Assembly (NCBI GenBank): GCA_003635265.1
Contig: PYIZ01000010.1
Location: 215,177 to 258,625 of the forward strand
DNA: 43,449 nucleotides
Direction: 5' to 3'
Source: Candidatus Poribacteria bacterium
GTDB taxonomy: Bacteria; Poribacteria; WGA-4E; PCPOR2b
The notes under the pieces are model-generated. The model saw nothing but the letters and a program-made list of their open reading frames with translations. It ran no database searches and was not told the origin of the DNA. Shown piece after piece: positions 26,519 to 36,609 of the stretch; within the stretch, counting starts at the first letter, position 1, and every line of letters starts with the position of its first letter. The translations under genes were made by a program, and so were the position numbers.

Positions 26519-28456
26519 TTAGGGAAAGAAACTATAGAGCGGAGTGTTGGTAAAAATACTCAAAATGCTCCAGATAAACCCCACGATATAGTCTCCGAGC
26601 GCGACGCCCAAAAAGAAAGGCACCGCCCGTCGATACGATCCAAGTCCACCGTAACGCAATATAATTGTCTTGATCACCCAAGCGACAAAGATACAGGACC
26701 AGAGGTTGAACATTCCCCAACTATCCGCTGTAACATAACCGAGCGGGTGCAGGGGCCACCACATAAACCGAGTGCGCAAGAGCATCAATAGGGCTGTAAA
26801 CCCAAATCCGCCTGCCATAAATGCAAGTGCGGGCCCATCAGCCTCACGGGGATAGTTCAGCCAATTTTCAAGTTGACCGTATGCCATACGCCCATACCAT
26901 AGCGAATGTGGATGAAAATGTGCAGAGTCATGACCATGTCGGTAGAAGGCGTCCAGCAGGAACCAGAAACTCACAACTACTCCGATTGCCGTTGCGATCA
27001 GGATGGCAATCGATGTATGGCGTAGGTTGATATTCCGCCTTTCCGACATCTTGAACGCTTCCAAATGCTCCGGCATCGGATTAACCCAATAGGCACGATT
27101 GAAAAACATATACATCGAAAAAACGGTCAGGGTGTTGGTAGTGAGCTGCCAAGTGCCGAACCCGGTGACAATCATGGTGTGTGGATCGATGCCCGGACGA
27201 TAACCGTGTCCGTGAACGATAAATCCCAACTCTGCACGTAACCGGGTGATCATGACTGACAATAAAAAGTAAATCCCAAAAAAAATAGGTATCACCCACA
27301 ACGACATACCTGCTTTGTAGGAAAAGACCGTCAAGAAGATCATACCAAACACTATACCTATCACCGCCAAGCGATACGGCATCGGCTCACGACTATCATC
27401 CAGTTGAAATCGAGATCTGGAAGACGTAAACAGATGACGTGCTAACCCTATGAAATGCGATCTGCCGATCCAAAGAGCAAATATCAACAGCCCCAAGTAC
27501 ACGCCAAAACCTTGTTCAGCTGCATAAGGGAAACGCGGGAGATTTTGCCATCCCATCATATCGCCGACCATCAACTCAATCTTGTAGAGCCAGAAAAATG
27601 CCCAGCATGAGAACAGAAGATCTTGCGGCATCATAAAACTCATCCCGATAACGAACGGGTAGAAAGAGACCCGGATGCCCCCACCGATCCCCTGCCGTTT
27701 GACCGGGATGTATGGAATGACAGGGTAGATTGAATGCAACAGATTAACAACACTAATCAGCGCGGCAATACTGAAGCCAATCCACATCAGCCGATTCCTG
27801 AAGAAACGCAGCCGCGGATTGGTCATCTCTAGTGGTAGTTGTGTCAAAGGGTAACTTAACCGCTCATGCTCTGTCCACTGGATCCGCAATAGCGCGTTAA
27901 TACACAGCAGCACAAGCATCAGCACGAAGATGAACGAACTCCACGCAACGATCGGAGTGAGCCATGCTTTCAAATAGTGCAGGTTATATAGGCTTGAATC
28001 CCCTTCATAGTACCCGAGTAGGGTTTTTTCGTCAGAAACAGTGAGCCACTCCGGGATATTCCTCCAAAACAGGTTGCGCCAATCATTTTCGGGCGTGGCA
28101 AAACGAAACGGATAACTCATGATTGGCATTAAAATCTGCAACATATCCCACGAACAGAGACAGGAGACAATACACAGCATGAAATGGACCGTCAATAGTT
28201 CCTGCTGAGAAATACCAAGCCGTGGTGAGAGTTTGTGGAGGACATACCCAATTAAGAGAAGCCAAAAAATGATGAAAATGACATTCGCCTGCGGATGGAT
28301 GATTGTTGGATAGCCGACGCGAACCACCTCAAGCTCAATGAGCCACCAGACATTAAACGGAATGAGGACAAGGGCAAGCAGGAAGGATTTGACTGTTAAG
28401 CCGCTTTGGTAGGTGACAGGTTTCTGAATCCCGACGTGGTGGGGCGCATTTTGCAT
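26519..28456 (-). CDS. Polytopic membrane protein, DUF6785/DUF6784-like, paralogue C
   Basis: A 645-residue third member of the family represented at 12441 and 14558, clearly more divergent. It shares HERLSYPLTQLPLEMT, FFRNRLMWIGFS, FYPFVIGMSFMMPQDLLFS, AEQGFGVYLGL, ITRLRAELGFIVHG, MPEHLEAFKMSERR and GDYIVGFIWSILS. It has about a dozen hydrophobic segments. It is separated from a 75-residue membrane protein by 52 bases. There is no strong ribosome site before the ATG at 28456. The function is unknown, as for the paralogues. Confidence 0.72.
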   Translation of the reverse strand: MQNAPHHVGIQKPVTYQSGLTVKSFLLALVLIPFNVWWLIELEVVRVGYPTIIHPQANVIFIIFWLLLIGYVLHKLSPRLGISQQELLTVHFMLCIVSCLCSWDMLQILMPIMSYPFRFATPENDWRNLFWRNIPEWLTVSDEKTLLGYYEGDSSLYNLHYLKAWLTPIVAWSSFIFVLMLVLLCINALLRIQWTEHERLSYPLTQLPLEMTNPRLRFFRNRLMWIGFSIAALISVVNLLHSIYPVIPYIPVKRQGIGGGIRVSFYPFVIGMSFMMPQDLLFSCWAFFWLYKIELMVGDMMGWQNLPRFPYAAEQGFGVYLGLLIFALWIGRSHFIGLARHLFTSSRSRFQLDDSREPMPYRLAVIGIVFGMIFLTVFSYKAGMSLWVIPIFFGIYFLLSVMITRLRAELGFIVHGHGYRPGIDPHTMIVTGFGTWQLTTNTLTVFSMYMFFNRAYWVNPMPEHLEAFKMSERRNINLRHTSIAILIATAIGVVVSFWFLLDAFYRHGHDSAHFHPHSLWYGRMAYGQLENWLNYPREADGPALAFMAGGFGFTALLMLLRTRFMWWPLHPLGYVTADSWGMFNLWSCIFVAWVIKTIILRYGGLGSYRRAVPFFLGVALGDYIVGFIWSILSIFTNTPLYSFFP

Positions 28457-28482
28457 AAGATCAATTTAGGTGGCTTTCTAGA

Positions 28483-28534
28483 TGGAAGATTGGAAGGAGG
28501 GAAGACACGAATCTTTTATCCTTCCATTCTTCCA
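28483..28534. repeat. Inverted repeat with 16-base arms
   Basis: Arms at 28483-28498 and 28519-28534 pair with a single mismatch (T-T). It is located between the ATPase stop and the DUF6785-like start. It may act as a weak terminator for the ATPase gene or be a dispersed palindrome. Confidence 0.6.
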
Positions 28535-28566
28535 CCCGGATTCTTCTGTATGCTCTCCGTGTTAAG

Positions 28567-29646
28567 TTATAGTGGCTGAAACGTCCGCATGATACGATAC
28601 TGATAAATCGGGTTGACAATTTCACACATCCCGTCGGCACCTTCCGCAATGATACCGTAAGTGACTAGCTCTCCAATCAATTCGTTGTCCGGGTTGAAAG
28701 GCATACCTTTCTCATAAGAAACAATTTTCATCAGGAGGCTTTCAAAATGCGGGTTTCGTCGGATATTCGTTATCAGATGCTGGACGTTGACGTTCCGCTC
28801 CTCAAGGAGTTGGGTATGTGCTTCTGAAAAGTGGGTCATCCCAATTGGTTCCGTTTTGGGAATGTCCATCTCCTCAGTGAGAATCTGCGCGAATCGGTTG
28901 ACTAGGAAAGGTTGACCGGCTGTCTGTTTGTGGAGACTCTCCATGACTCCTGGAGCGAAGGCTTGGCCGACCTCGGCGGTATACTGCCCAAGAAGTTCGC
29001 GGACCTGTTCAACCGTAAAATTTGCCAAGGCAAATTCGTCTTGGATATTAAAAGGCGAGATCGAGCGATCGTAGTTAAGTTGGGTAATGCTTTTAACCCC
29101 GACCATGCCTAAACTATAGGGACAGCGGGCAGCGGTCCCGGAGAGATAGATGCGGCGGAGTGAATAGAGAAAATCACTCACGATGGCTTGAGGGATGCCA
29201 TCAAACTCGTCAATGATAATAACAAACCGCGTGGTTGGTTGCAAACTCGCAAGCTGTTCAAAGAATTCTATCATTGAAATGTGTTCGGTAATTTTTGCGT
29301 CTTCTAAAAATTGGCTTAGTGCCTCAGAAGGCGCGCTACCGCGTTTTTGGAAAACCACCTCAATTTCCTTGCGAATATCTTTGTAGAGATAGCCGTAAAA
29401 AGCGGAGGGTGGAACGTTGCTATATGCTTGGAAATCAAGTTGAATTGGGAAGTAGGTTTCCGCTTCATCGGCAAGGACATCAAGGGCCCATCGGAAGAAG
29501 GTGGTTTTGCCTGTTTGGCAAGGGGCAAAGATGACAATATATCGTCCCTGTTTGACCCGGTTGATGAAATCAACTATTTCATCGGTGCGCGAGACAACGT
29601 AGTTCCGTTCAGCAGATACGGGTCCTCGGGTTTCAAAGTTTTTCAT
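28567..29646 (-). CDS. AAA-like ATP-binding protein
   Basis: A 359-residue P-loop ATPase of the type widespread in cyanobacteria and Poribacteria (AAA-like, near PF14516 by recall). It begins FETRGPVSAERNYVVSRTDE. Walker A is APCQTGKT at residues 41-48, with Cys43 where an Arg is usual (APRQTGKT). Walker B is FVIIIDEFD with Asp146-Glu147. A winged-helix-like C-terminal region follows (residues about 280-359). There is no nuclease or sensor domain. These proteins are of unknown function and often solitary. The start follows AAAGAGA. It is 130 bases downstream of the alpha-2-macroglobulin gene. Confidence 0.78.
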   Translation of the reverse strand: MKNFETRGPVSAERNYVVSRTDEIVDFINRVKQGRYIVIFAPCQTGKTTFFRWALDVLADEAETYFPIQLDFQAYSNVPPSAFYGYLYKDIRKEIEVVFQKRGSAPSEALSQFLEDAKITEHISMIEFFEQLASLQPTTRFVIIIDEFDGIPQAIVSDFLYSLRRIYLSGTAARCPYSLGMVGVKSITQLNYDRSISPFNIQDEFALANFTVEQVRELLGQYTAEVGQAFAPGVMESLHKQTAGQPFLVNRFAQILTEEMDIPKTEPIGMTHFSEAHTQLLEERNVNVQHLITNIRRNPHFESLLMKIVSYEKGMPFNPDNELIGELVTYGIIAEGADGMCEIVNPIYQYRIMRTFQPL

Positions 29647-29776
29647 GTCTCTTTTTGTCCTTAAAACTCACATTAATCTCATGTCTTAAATTACGCTGTG
29701 ACAACCAATTTCTAATGCCTTCGGTCCACACATGGACATAAGACCGTGAATCAAGGTGCGTAAATCCTAAATCCCG

Positions 29777-32700
29777 CTAATCTTGATCAGATTTAACGAT
29801 GATGCGCGTACCGTCAGAGCGACCTCGGACAGTTTCTTTGTACATCATCTCTGCCTTCGCCGGTGGATGGACGAAACTCCCTGCAATACTCGCCTTCACC
29901 CGGAAGTAAAAGTCATAGGTGCCTTTTGGGAGGGTATCGTAGTAGAAAATGACCTGATCATCTTGGTACTGGGCATAATCAGGCGCTAGCGTCATCGTTC
30001 CTGTCGGTTTTGCTGCCTTCGGAGCGGTGGCAAGATTCGGATTCATCGGCTCAAAGCCAGCGGCAAACGGTGCAGCCACTGCGACATAATGTCGCGCCTC
30101 CGGGTTGACCACGCGAATGTGTTCTTCTACGATAGTACCCATCTCTAGTTCAAGGATTTCGTCCGCCTGGACGGGACGCACGACGGGCGGTTTACCGTCT
30201 GCTTGGACAATCTGAATTCGCCGCTCGACCACAAAGCCTTCGTTTTTCGCGTCAACCTGATCTCCACTCGCTGCGGGTACGTAGTCCAACGTTAACCGTG
30301 CATAAGGCAGTATATCGGTAGGTCCCGATTTCCACATCAATTCACCGGGGCTAGAAGCAACGGTTTCATACCGACTGACGGTCTTTCCAACAGTATCGAA
30401 CTCTACAGATTCATCCCCAAATTGCAGGACAAATTGATGATTCGCTGCGCCCGGCGTTTGCGGGCCCAACACTTCGCCCAAAGTGAGCAAAGCCGCAGCA
30501 TTGGCGTTAGTGTTGCCCCACCCATTCGCCTCTCCACGGGATATCAATTCGTCAATCAGCAACTGTGCTTTTGGCTCTTCTGGAAAAGCGGTGTAAACAG
30601 ATCTGGCAACGCTGGCAAGTGTCTTGATCTCGCTGGAGTTAATTAACCCACCCCAGCTTCGCGCCCGATACTGCAACCCTTGGTAGACCTCCTGTCCGTC
30701 CCGAAGTGCGAAGACCAAACTTTTCAAGAGATCCTCGTTGAGCCGATTAATCGCCTCCGTCTCAGCCGATGCCTGTGTGAGAAAAGCATACAAGATTTTT
30801 GCCTCGCTGTAAAGATCCATCGTCAAGGCACGAGCGAGGAGGTCATGTGCGTAGGCATCTTGGAAGTCGCCAGCCATCGCCAACGCATGAAGGGCTTCAA
30901 CCCGCTCAACATAGGCGTTACCGTCAATAAAATTGCTATAATCTGATCGCAGGGAGGCTCTCAGTCCATTAAGGCTCCTCTCCAAGAGCTGCTCATCAAA
31001 TTGGTATCCCTGCGCTTTTGCCATCAGTAGAAACTCCACCACATAAGCGGTCAACCCAACATAGCCGTCGGAGCCGGGCCAATAGCCATAAAGCCCGTTG
31101 GAGTGCTGTGCACTCTCTAGAAATGTGAGAGTCTCTCGCATCGACTGCTTACTAGCTTCCGCTCGATCTCCCCGCCCAATCTCATCAAGCAAATTTTTTA
31201 AGGCTAGTTCGGGCATCAATTGGCTAATGCGCTGCTCCGTACAGCCGAATGGATAGCGCGCCAAGTAATCGAGTCCCGATAGCATCTTCACCAACGCGGG
31301 TTGATAAGTTAACATCACAGATTGGCGAACCGTTCCCGGTCTCGGTTCTTCTTCGAGGGATGCGAACGAGATTGTCTCATCAGGTTTGACCGGCACAAAC
31401 CTTTCCAACCGGCGTCTTTCGCGATCATCCTTAATCGGCAAGGTTACTTCAAAAGCGTCCATCGCCCTATCGACCTCTCGTTTGACGGCAAGCTGAACCT
31501 TAACCTGATTGATTGTGCCATCAGTGGGGGCTGATGCAGGGACCTTCATCGGAAAGTAGAGCTGTTCGGGCTGATCCTTCACCCAATTAACCGACCGACG
31601 CATCTCACCGTCTACTTCCAATCCTTCCACCTGAATTTCAACCTGTCCCGGTCCCCCTTCGCCTTCGACGACCCGACCAATGCCGCCTGCAACAAAGTTA
31701 TCGCCCGGACGCACAAAACGTGGCAGCGCAGATTGAACGATCAGCGGCAAACGAACGGAGATGACAGATTTTCCGTAGCCAAAACGAGCAGCACCGTCGG
31801 TCGCTACCGCGCGTACAGCAAAGTCCGTTAGGTCATCGGACAGATCAATGGTGAGTGATGCAACGCCATCAACCACCTGCACAAGAGGGTTGTAATAGGG
31901 AACAGGCTGGAAGTTTTTCCGCACCGTCGCCCTGCCTGGCCCAGTAGCATAGGTGAGGTGCAGTCCATCACCGCCGGGGACTTCGTTCACCATCAGACCT
32001 CCGACAACCTCATTTCGAGTGTCGCGGATACGGATGTGCGCTTTCACCTCATCAATGAAGGAAGGCATGGGATCTAACCGCCCTTCCCGACCAAGGGAAA
32101 GAACCGCCCGGTCCACTAGCCAGAGGGTAACTTCACCGTTTAGTGGGTTTCCGTCGGGATCATTGAGTCTGATCGTCATGGGAATAGATGCCCCGGGCAG
32201 ACTTCGGGCGGGATGCTCCAGTTCGATCTTGAGTTGATTATCCCGCGGGTTCACCTTTATCCAAGTCGTGCTCGCCATGGCAATCGGTTTGGCAACATCG
32301 ACCGAACTCCCATCATCCATCTTTCTGTCTTCTAATCGTCCGCGCAATAGCAGCGCGTGTACCGGCACGCGCGGTGTCATATCTCCACTGATCGGCATGG
32401 GAAAAACGCCCTGACCGTTTTCAATTTCAACCCAATGGTACTGATTGGCTTTCGGTCCCTCCACAACAATCAGGGCACGCGCCATCTGAAAAGGACTTTT
32501 CAGGAGTAGGTTAGCGACTTCACCCGGATCGTATGCGGTTTTGTCCGGTGTCGTTTCAAAGACGTTTGCCTTCGGTTTCTCCCACGCTACGGGGGTATCC
32601 CCTGCGACATAAAGATCAGCCGAGACGGTCTGTCGTCTGCCGAGCCTGTCCTGGGCTGAAATTTCAACAACATAAACACCTGCCGCCTCAACGGGCAAGG

Positions 32701-35521
32701 ATAGTGTCATCGGTTCTGCGGTTGAAGTTAGCGTCCGCTGTGTAAGGGGAACATCGACCACATCGGTTACATACTCCGCCTTTCCCGTCGTGAAATCGCT
32801 CTCCTTGAGATACGAGTGCCACTGACGGTGCATCAGCCGCAAATCGAACTCAAACCCTTCCAACGGTTTGCCCGCATGGTCTAACACCAAGACTTCCGGG
32901 TTGAGAACCAATGTATCTTTCAGGAACCGTCCCAATTTTATCCCCAAAATGAAAGCGGGAGCTGCTACTATATTCTTAACCGCCGTGACGGTCTGTTCAT
33001 CGGCACCTCGCACCGTCGCCTCCACCACATAGCGGCGGGGTTTACCATCTGGCTCCAAGGCAGGGTTGAGTTCCAGCGTGGCAGAACCGTTTTCGTCTGT
33101 AAGTTCCTGCTTGGTGCTGCCCGTTCCACGGAAGGGGGTGCCATCACTAAAACGCTGGTCTGCAGAAAACAGAAAATCGGAATATCGATTCGGTGCCCTG
33201 AAGGTATGGGGAAGCTGTGTAACCTGCCAACTTAGCTCCTGACCGACCAACCTGCCGCCAGCATAGTAGTCAGCGGTCATCGTCAATGTGAAAGCTCTGT
33301 CCATAGGAACAGTATCCGGTCCAAACAGTTGAACTTCAAAGCGCGGAATGCGATAATTCTCCATTTTGAAGGTCACAGAAGCTAGACTTTTTTCATTGCT
33401 ATCAAGAAGGTGCGCCCGATAGTCTCCTGTGGGTAGATCTTCTTCGTCAAATTTGTGATAGAAACTGCCAATCTCCGTAAAGTTGACCGGGTATGTCCAC
33501 GTTTTATCCCCCGGTCCCTCCACCCGCAAACTCCTATGCCTCTCCTCCTCATATAAAGGGTCATATACAAGGCTGCCCATACGTCGTAGCCGTATATATC
33601 CCTTAATGTGAACAGGTTCCTCCGGACGATACACGGGGCGTTCTGTAAAAATATGTGCCTTATTCACCGGCTGATCTTTAATGTGCCGCGGAGCTTGCCT
33701 TAACCAAGAGAGCCAACCTCTGCGTGAACTATACCAGTGGTTATCTAGAAAATGGGGTGGCGGTTTAGTAGGATTGAGTGTCAGCACATCCCCGTCATAA
33801 CTGACCACAATGCGGCGTAGATTCGCTTTAACCTCCTTCGTGTGCACATAACGGAATTGTCCTGCACTGTCCGTGACACCCGAAATAATCGGCTTCCAAA
33901 CCTGACGCGAGTCATTATTATATCGTCCTTCGACAACTACCTGTGCCCCAACCACAGGTGCGCCGGTGCTCAAGGAGGTCACAACAAAGTTCACCGCTGA
34001 GTCCTCCTCAACCGTGCTGAGGCTCAAATCAGTCACCTGAATGCGCGCATAATATCGTTGGGTGCTGCTGCCTACTCTGCGGTAACCAAGAAGGTATGTT
34101 CCCGGTTGACCCTCACCAGAAATTTTCACCAATAGGGTTTCGAGGTCAAGACCAAATCGCAGGTTACCCATCCGATCTTTCATCGGCAGAGGCACCAATC
34201 GGGATATAAGCGGACTTCCAAGCAACTGGATGTGCTTGGGCATATTTCTGACAAAAGCAGGCTCTTCCCCAGGACCCGGTGGGCGGGATTCCTCATTGAC
34301 CCTCACAGATCTGTCCGGGAAGGGCCAAAAATTCCTATCTAAGGGATCGAGCTTATATATCCGCAGATCAACCTGTTCCTCACCGCGTCCTTCCATCGGG
34401 AATTTCTGTGCCCCGTAGCGCTCGAGAATACCCCTGCTCTGTCGCCAGCGCAGGTAAGGATCGGCCTGCGTATAGTAAAAATAGACCGCTGTTTCACCAA
34501 AAGCCGAGAGATTTCTGCCGTTCGTGTCTGTTAAATCCATTTCCTGAAGGGTTAATCGGTAAATCTGATCTCTTTTGGGACTGAAGTAGAGGTGAAGCCG
34601 CTTACCGGAAACTACAAAACGGAAATTCTTCACAGCAGGTTCAAACCGCACCAATCGCTTTAGCACTTCCATTGAAATCGGTCCTACTTCGTGGCTGAAT
34701 TCGAGAAAAAGTGGTTCATTATTATCTCCCCCTTGGAGCGGTTGCTCTACCGGATATACGCTACCCTTGGCAGCAACGGGAAATACGACGCGCCCACTAC
34801 CAATGCCAGTCAACCGAAACGGGGTCTGAGTCGCAAACGTGTGCCGCACGAGCGCCCCTTTTATTCGCTCATCTAATGAAAGCTGCAGCGTCATCGTCAG
34901 TATCCTACCATAAGGAATGGGATCATCAAAAGTGATTTGGTACTGGACTGCATCTTGGATCGATCTCCGTTCAATCTCTTTGACGGTAAAGTCTCGATCT
35001 GTCAGTCGTACAAGCACCGGCACTGTTCCATCGCGGGTAGCTTCTAGCCCCGGTGTTGGACGCACCTCGAAACGAAGCATCGAACTCAACTCGTCAACGT
35101 TCAACCTGTCCGCAAAAGATAGCTGTATCTCCTGAATTGGTTCCAGTTCTTGGCTCCCGCCGGATGGAGAGATGCTTTCCGGCGCTGCCATCAGCGTAAC
35201 AAGCGTGTGCGGCACTCCGTTGACGCTTATTGTGAACCGCCGCAGGGCGGGCCAACGAACAGTTGGAAGGAATTGTAGGGTTTTGGTATCCAGCCAGCGA
35301 TACTCGCCGGGATGATCGGGTTCAATCTGGAACAACTCGCCGGGGTCATCTGCCGGTTCATCCGCGTTTGACCTACTCTCTTCAGGAAAAAAGACAGTAA
35401 CAGGATCGTAGCTTCTTAGGAAGATTTCCGGAACAACGGTCACTCCTTCCTGACCGTGGGCACCCCAAGCGATATTCAGCATAAAGATTATAGTGGCGAT
35501 TATGGTTGTTTTCGTTTTCAT
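29777..35521 (-). CDS. Bacterial alpha-2-macroglobulin family protein with thioester
   Basis: A 1914-residue secreted protein. The Sec signal peptide is residues 1-23 (cleavage near HG-QE) and there is no lipobox. The body has the macroglobulin layout: MG-type beta domains through residue about 1000, a region rich in AHIFTERPVYRPEEPVHI-like stretches that marks the A2M N-terminal domain, and a thioester domain near the C-terminus. The thioester motif is YPFGCTEQ with Cys1427 and Gln1430, so a reactive bond can form. Bacterial A2Ms trap proteases or protect the periplasm; they are often paired with penicillin-binding protein 1C (pbpC), which is absent here. The C-terminal receptor-like part ends near 1914. 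It lies between PhyH and an AAA-like ATPase on the same strand. Confidence 0.88.
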   Translation of the reverse strand: MKTKTTIIATIIFMLNIAWGAHGQEGVTVVPEIFLRSYDPVTVFFPEESRSNADEPADDPGELFQIEPDHPGEYRWLDTKTLQFLPTVRWPALRRFTISVNGVPHTLVTLMAAPESISPSGGSQELEPIQEIQLSFADRLNVDELSSMLRFEVRPTPGLEATRDGTVPVLVRLTDRDFTVKEIERRSIQDAVQYQITFDDPIPYGRILTMTLQLSLDERIKGALVRHTFATQTPFRLTGIGSGRVVFPVAAKGSVYPVEQPLQGGDNNEPLFLEFSHEVGPISMEVLKRLVRFEPAVKNFRFVVSGKRLHLYFSPKRDQIYRLTLQEMDLTDTNGRNLSAFGETAVYFYYTQADPYLRWRQSRGILERYGAQKFPMEGRGEEQVDLRIYKLDPLDRNFWPFPDRSVRVNEESRPPGPGEEPAFVRNMPKHIQLLGSPLISRLVPLPMKDRMGNLRFGLDLETLLVKISGEGQPGTYLLGYRRVGSSTQRYYARIQVTDLSLSTVEEDSAVNFVVTSLSTGAPVVGAQVVVEGRYNNDSRQVWKPIISGVTDSAGQFRYVHTKEVKANLRRIVVSYDGDVLTLNPTKPPPHFLDNHWYSSRRGWLSWLRQAPRHIKDQPVNKAHIFTERPVYRPEEPVHIKGYIRLRRMGSLVYDPLYEEERHRSLRVEGPGDKTWTYPVNFTEIGSFYHKFDEEDLPTGDYRAHLLDSNEKSLASVTFKMENYRIPRFEVQLFGPDTVPMDRAFTLTMTADYYAGGRLVGQELSWQVTQLPHTFRAPNRYSDFLFSADQRFSDGTPFRGTGSTKQELTDENGSATLELNPALEPDGKPRRYVVEATVRGADEQTVTAVKNIVAAPAFILGIKLGRFLKDTLVLNPEVLVLDHAGKPLEGFEFDLRLMHRQWHSYLKESDFTTGKAEYVTDVVDVPLTQRTLTSTAEPMTLSLPVEAAGVYVVEISAQDRLGRRQTVSADLYVAGDTPVAWEKPKANVFETTPDKTAYDPGEVANLLLKSPFQMARALIVVEGPKANQYHWVEIENGQGVFPMPISGDMTPRVPVHALLLRGRLEDRKMDDGSSVDVAKPIAMASTTWIKVNPRDNQLKIELEHPARSLPGASIPMTIRLNDPDGNPLNGEVTLWLVDRAVLSLGREGRLDPMPSFIDEVKAHIRIRDTRNEVVGGLMVNEVPGGDGLHLTYATGPGRATVRKNFQPVPYYNPLVQVVDGVASLTIDLSDDLTDFAVRAVATDGAARFGYGKSVISVRLPLIVQSALPRFVRPGDNFVAGGIGRVVEGEGGPGQVEIQVEGLEVDGEMRRSVNWVKDQPEQLYFPMKVPASAPTDGTINQVKVQLAVKREVDRAMDAFEVTLPIKDDRERRRLERFVPVKPDETISFASLEEEPRPGTVRQSVMLTYQPALVKMLSGLDYLARYPFGCTEQRISQLMPELALKNLLDEIGRGDRAEASKQSMRETLTFLESAQHSNGLYGYWPGSDGYVGLTAYVVEFLLMAKAQGYQFDEQLLERSLNGLRASLRSDYSNFIDGNAYVERVEALHALAMAGDFQDAYAHDLLARALTMDLYSEAKILYAFLTQASAETEAINRLNEDLLKSLVFALRDGQEVYQGLQYRARSWGGLINSSEIKTLASVARSVYTAFPEEPKAQLLIDELISRGEANGWGNTNANAAALLTLGEVLGPQTPGAANHQFVLQFGDESVEFDTVGKTVSRYETVASSPGELMWKSGPTDILPYARLTLDYVPAASGDQVDAKNEGFVVERRIQIVQADGKPPVVRPVQADEILELEMGTIVEEHIRVVNPEARHYVAVAAPFAAGFEPMNPNLATAPKAAKPTGTMTLAPDYAQYQDDQVIFYYDTLPKGTYDFYFRVKASIAGSFVHPPAKAEMMYKETVRGRSDGTRIIVKSDQD

Positions 35522-35576
35522 GACTCTTTCTCTTCCTTTCAGCTACTCAAAATTGTCCTATCCAGTCCTAAATTGA

Positions 35577-36443
35577 TTAATTCTGACTACTATCCGGTCG
35601 GCTTCGACCCAATAGACTCAACAACCGATCATCGGCAGTTTGCAAGTAATCCTCGGGCACGGGCACCTGATTGCACAAGTTAAAGCGCCAATATGCCCAT
35701 CGTGCAGCGTACTGCGATTGCAAAATATAACGTGTGCGATTCGATCGATTGGGCGCGCCACGGTGCCAACACTGTGGATCTTGGAAGTAGATGTCCCCAG
35801 CCTTGCAGAACACCGACGTGGGACCTTCACCCTCAAAGTCTGGGTTATCCTGATCATTCGGACCACGACCAGAATAGTGGCTGCCGCGGACGTACTGCGT
35901 GGGGCCTTGATCAATCGTCTCAATGTCTGTCAGTGCCATCTGGACGGTAATCCATAAGACCTGCATCTGAATCCGTGGATCGAAACGCGGCACATCGTCC
36001 GGAAGGGGGAAATGCACCTGCCCATCGACATGCCACCGCTCAATTGACAGACCGGGCAGGTTTCGCAGCACATTTTGCCCGCAGAACTTACAATCTTCCC
36101 CCACGATGGCTTCAGCCAAACTGAGAATCGGCTCCCGAAGGAGCATCTCTCGAAAGATTGGGTCAAGCTCGATTGTATTCCTTAAAATGAACGGTAGCTC
36201 TTCTCCCGATTCATCATGGGGCTTCACTTGGATGTATCTTGTATCGGCGAGGTGCGGATTTGTCCTCTCAGCGAGAGACGGATCTGCAAAAAGCCTATCG
36301 GTTGTTTCGCGTAGCGCGGCGATCTCCGTAGGCGTTAGCACACCGGGGATGTGCACGAACCCATCACGATGAAACTGTTTGACAATCTGTTCTGTTTTCT
36401 CTTTGCTGAACCGATCGCCCGGTAAAATTGGACTAGTATTCAT
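35577..36443 (-). CDS. Phytanoyl-CoA dioxygenase (PhyH) family protein
   Basis: A 288-residue Fe(II)/2-oxoglutarate oxygenase. The first iron ligands are His138 and Asp140 (RWHVDGQ), the distal His is 227 (QCWHRGA), and an Arg at 236 or 238 binds 2-oxoglutarate. The N-terminal part (RDGFVHIPGVLTPTEIAALR) is the family's opening strand. Its substrate is not known; poribacterial genomes carry many such genes. The start uses GAGGGGG ten bases upstream, and a strong promoter precedes it. The A2M gene follows 55 bases downstream. Confidence 0.87.
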   Translation of the reverse strand: MNTSPILPGDRFSKEKTEQIVKQFHRDGFVHIPGVLTPTEIAALRETTDRLFADPSLAERTNPHLADTRYIQVKPHDESGEELPFILRNTIELDPIFREMLLREPILSLAEAIVGEDCKFCGQNVLRNLPGLSIERWHVDGQVHFPLPDDVPRFDPRIQMQVLWITVQMALTDIETIDQGPTQYVRGSHYSGRGPNDQDNPDFEGEGPTSVFCKAGDIYFQDPQCWHRGAPNRSNRTRYILQSQYAARWAYWRFNLCNQVPVPEDYLQTADDRLLSLLGRSRPDSSQN

Positions 36444-36463
36444 GATAACCCCCTCTTTAGAGG

Positions 36464-36492
36464 CATATAGCCTTATGATTGAAAAATGTCAA
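36464..36492 (-). promoter_or_regulatory. Sigma70-type promoter for PhyH
   Basis: Read on the complement: TTGACA (36487-36492), a 17-base spacer, then TATATG (36464-36469), with the gene start about 20 bases downstream. The -35 is a perfect match. The short gap to the start implies a very short leader. Confidence 0.6.
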
Positions 36493-36609
36493 ACCCGTTG
36501 ATGTAGAATTACGCTTCATGTTGCACGCAGCAAATCCCACACAATGCGATAATCAGCAGTTTGTGTATTGTATCACACACTAACCGGCAAATCTGTGCAC
36601 ACGAATCGT

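Noticed and set aside
29762..29791. Short AAATCC-type repeat at the A2M stop
   Set aside because: Only about one degenerate unit is visible, insufficient to call a repeat array.
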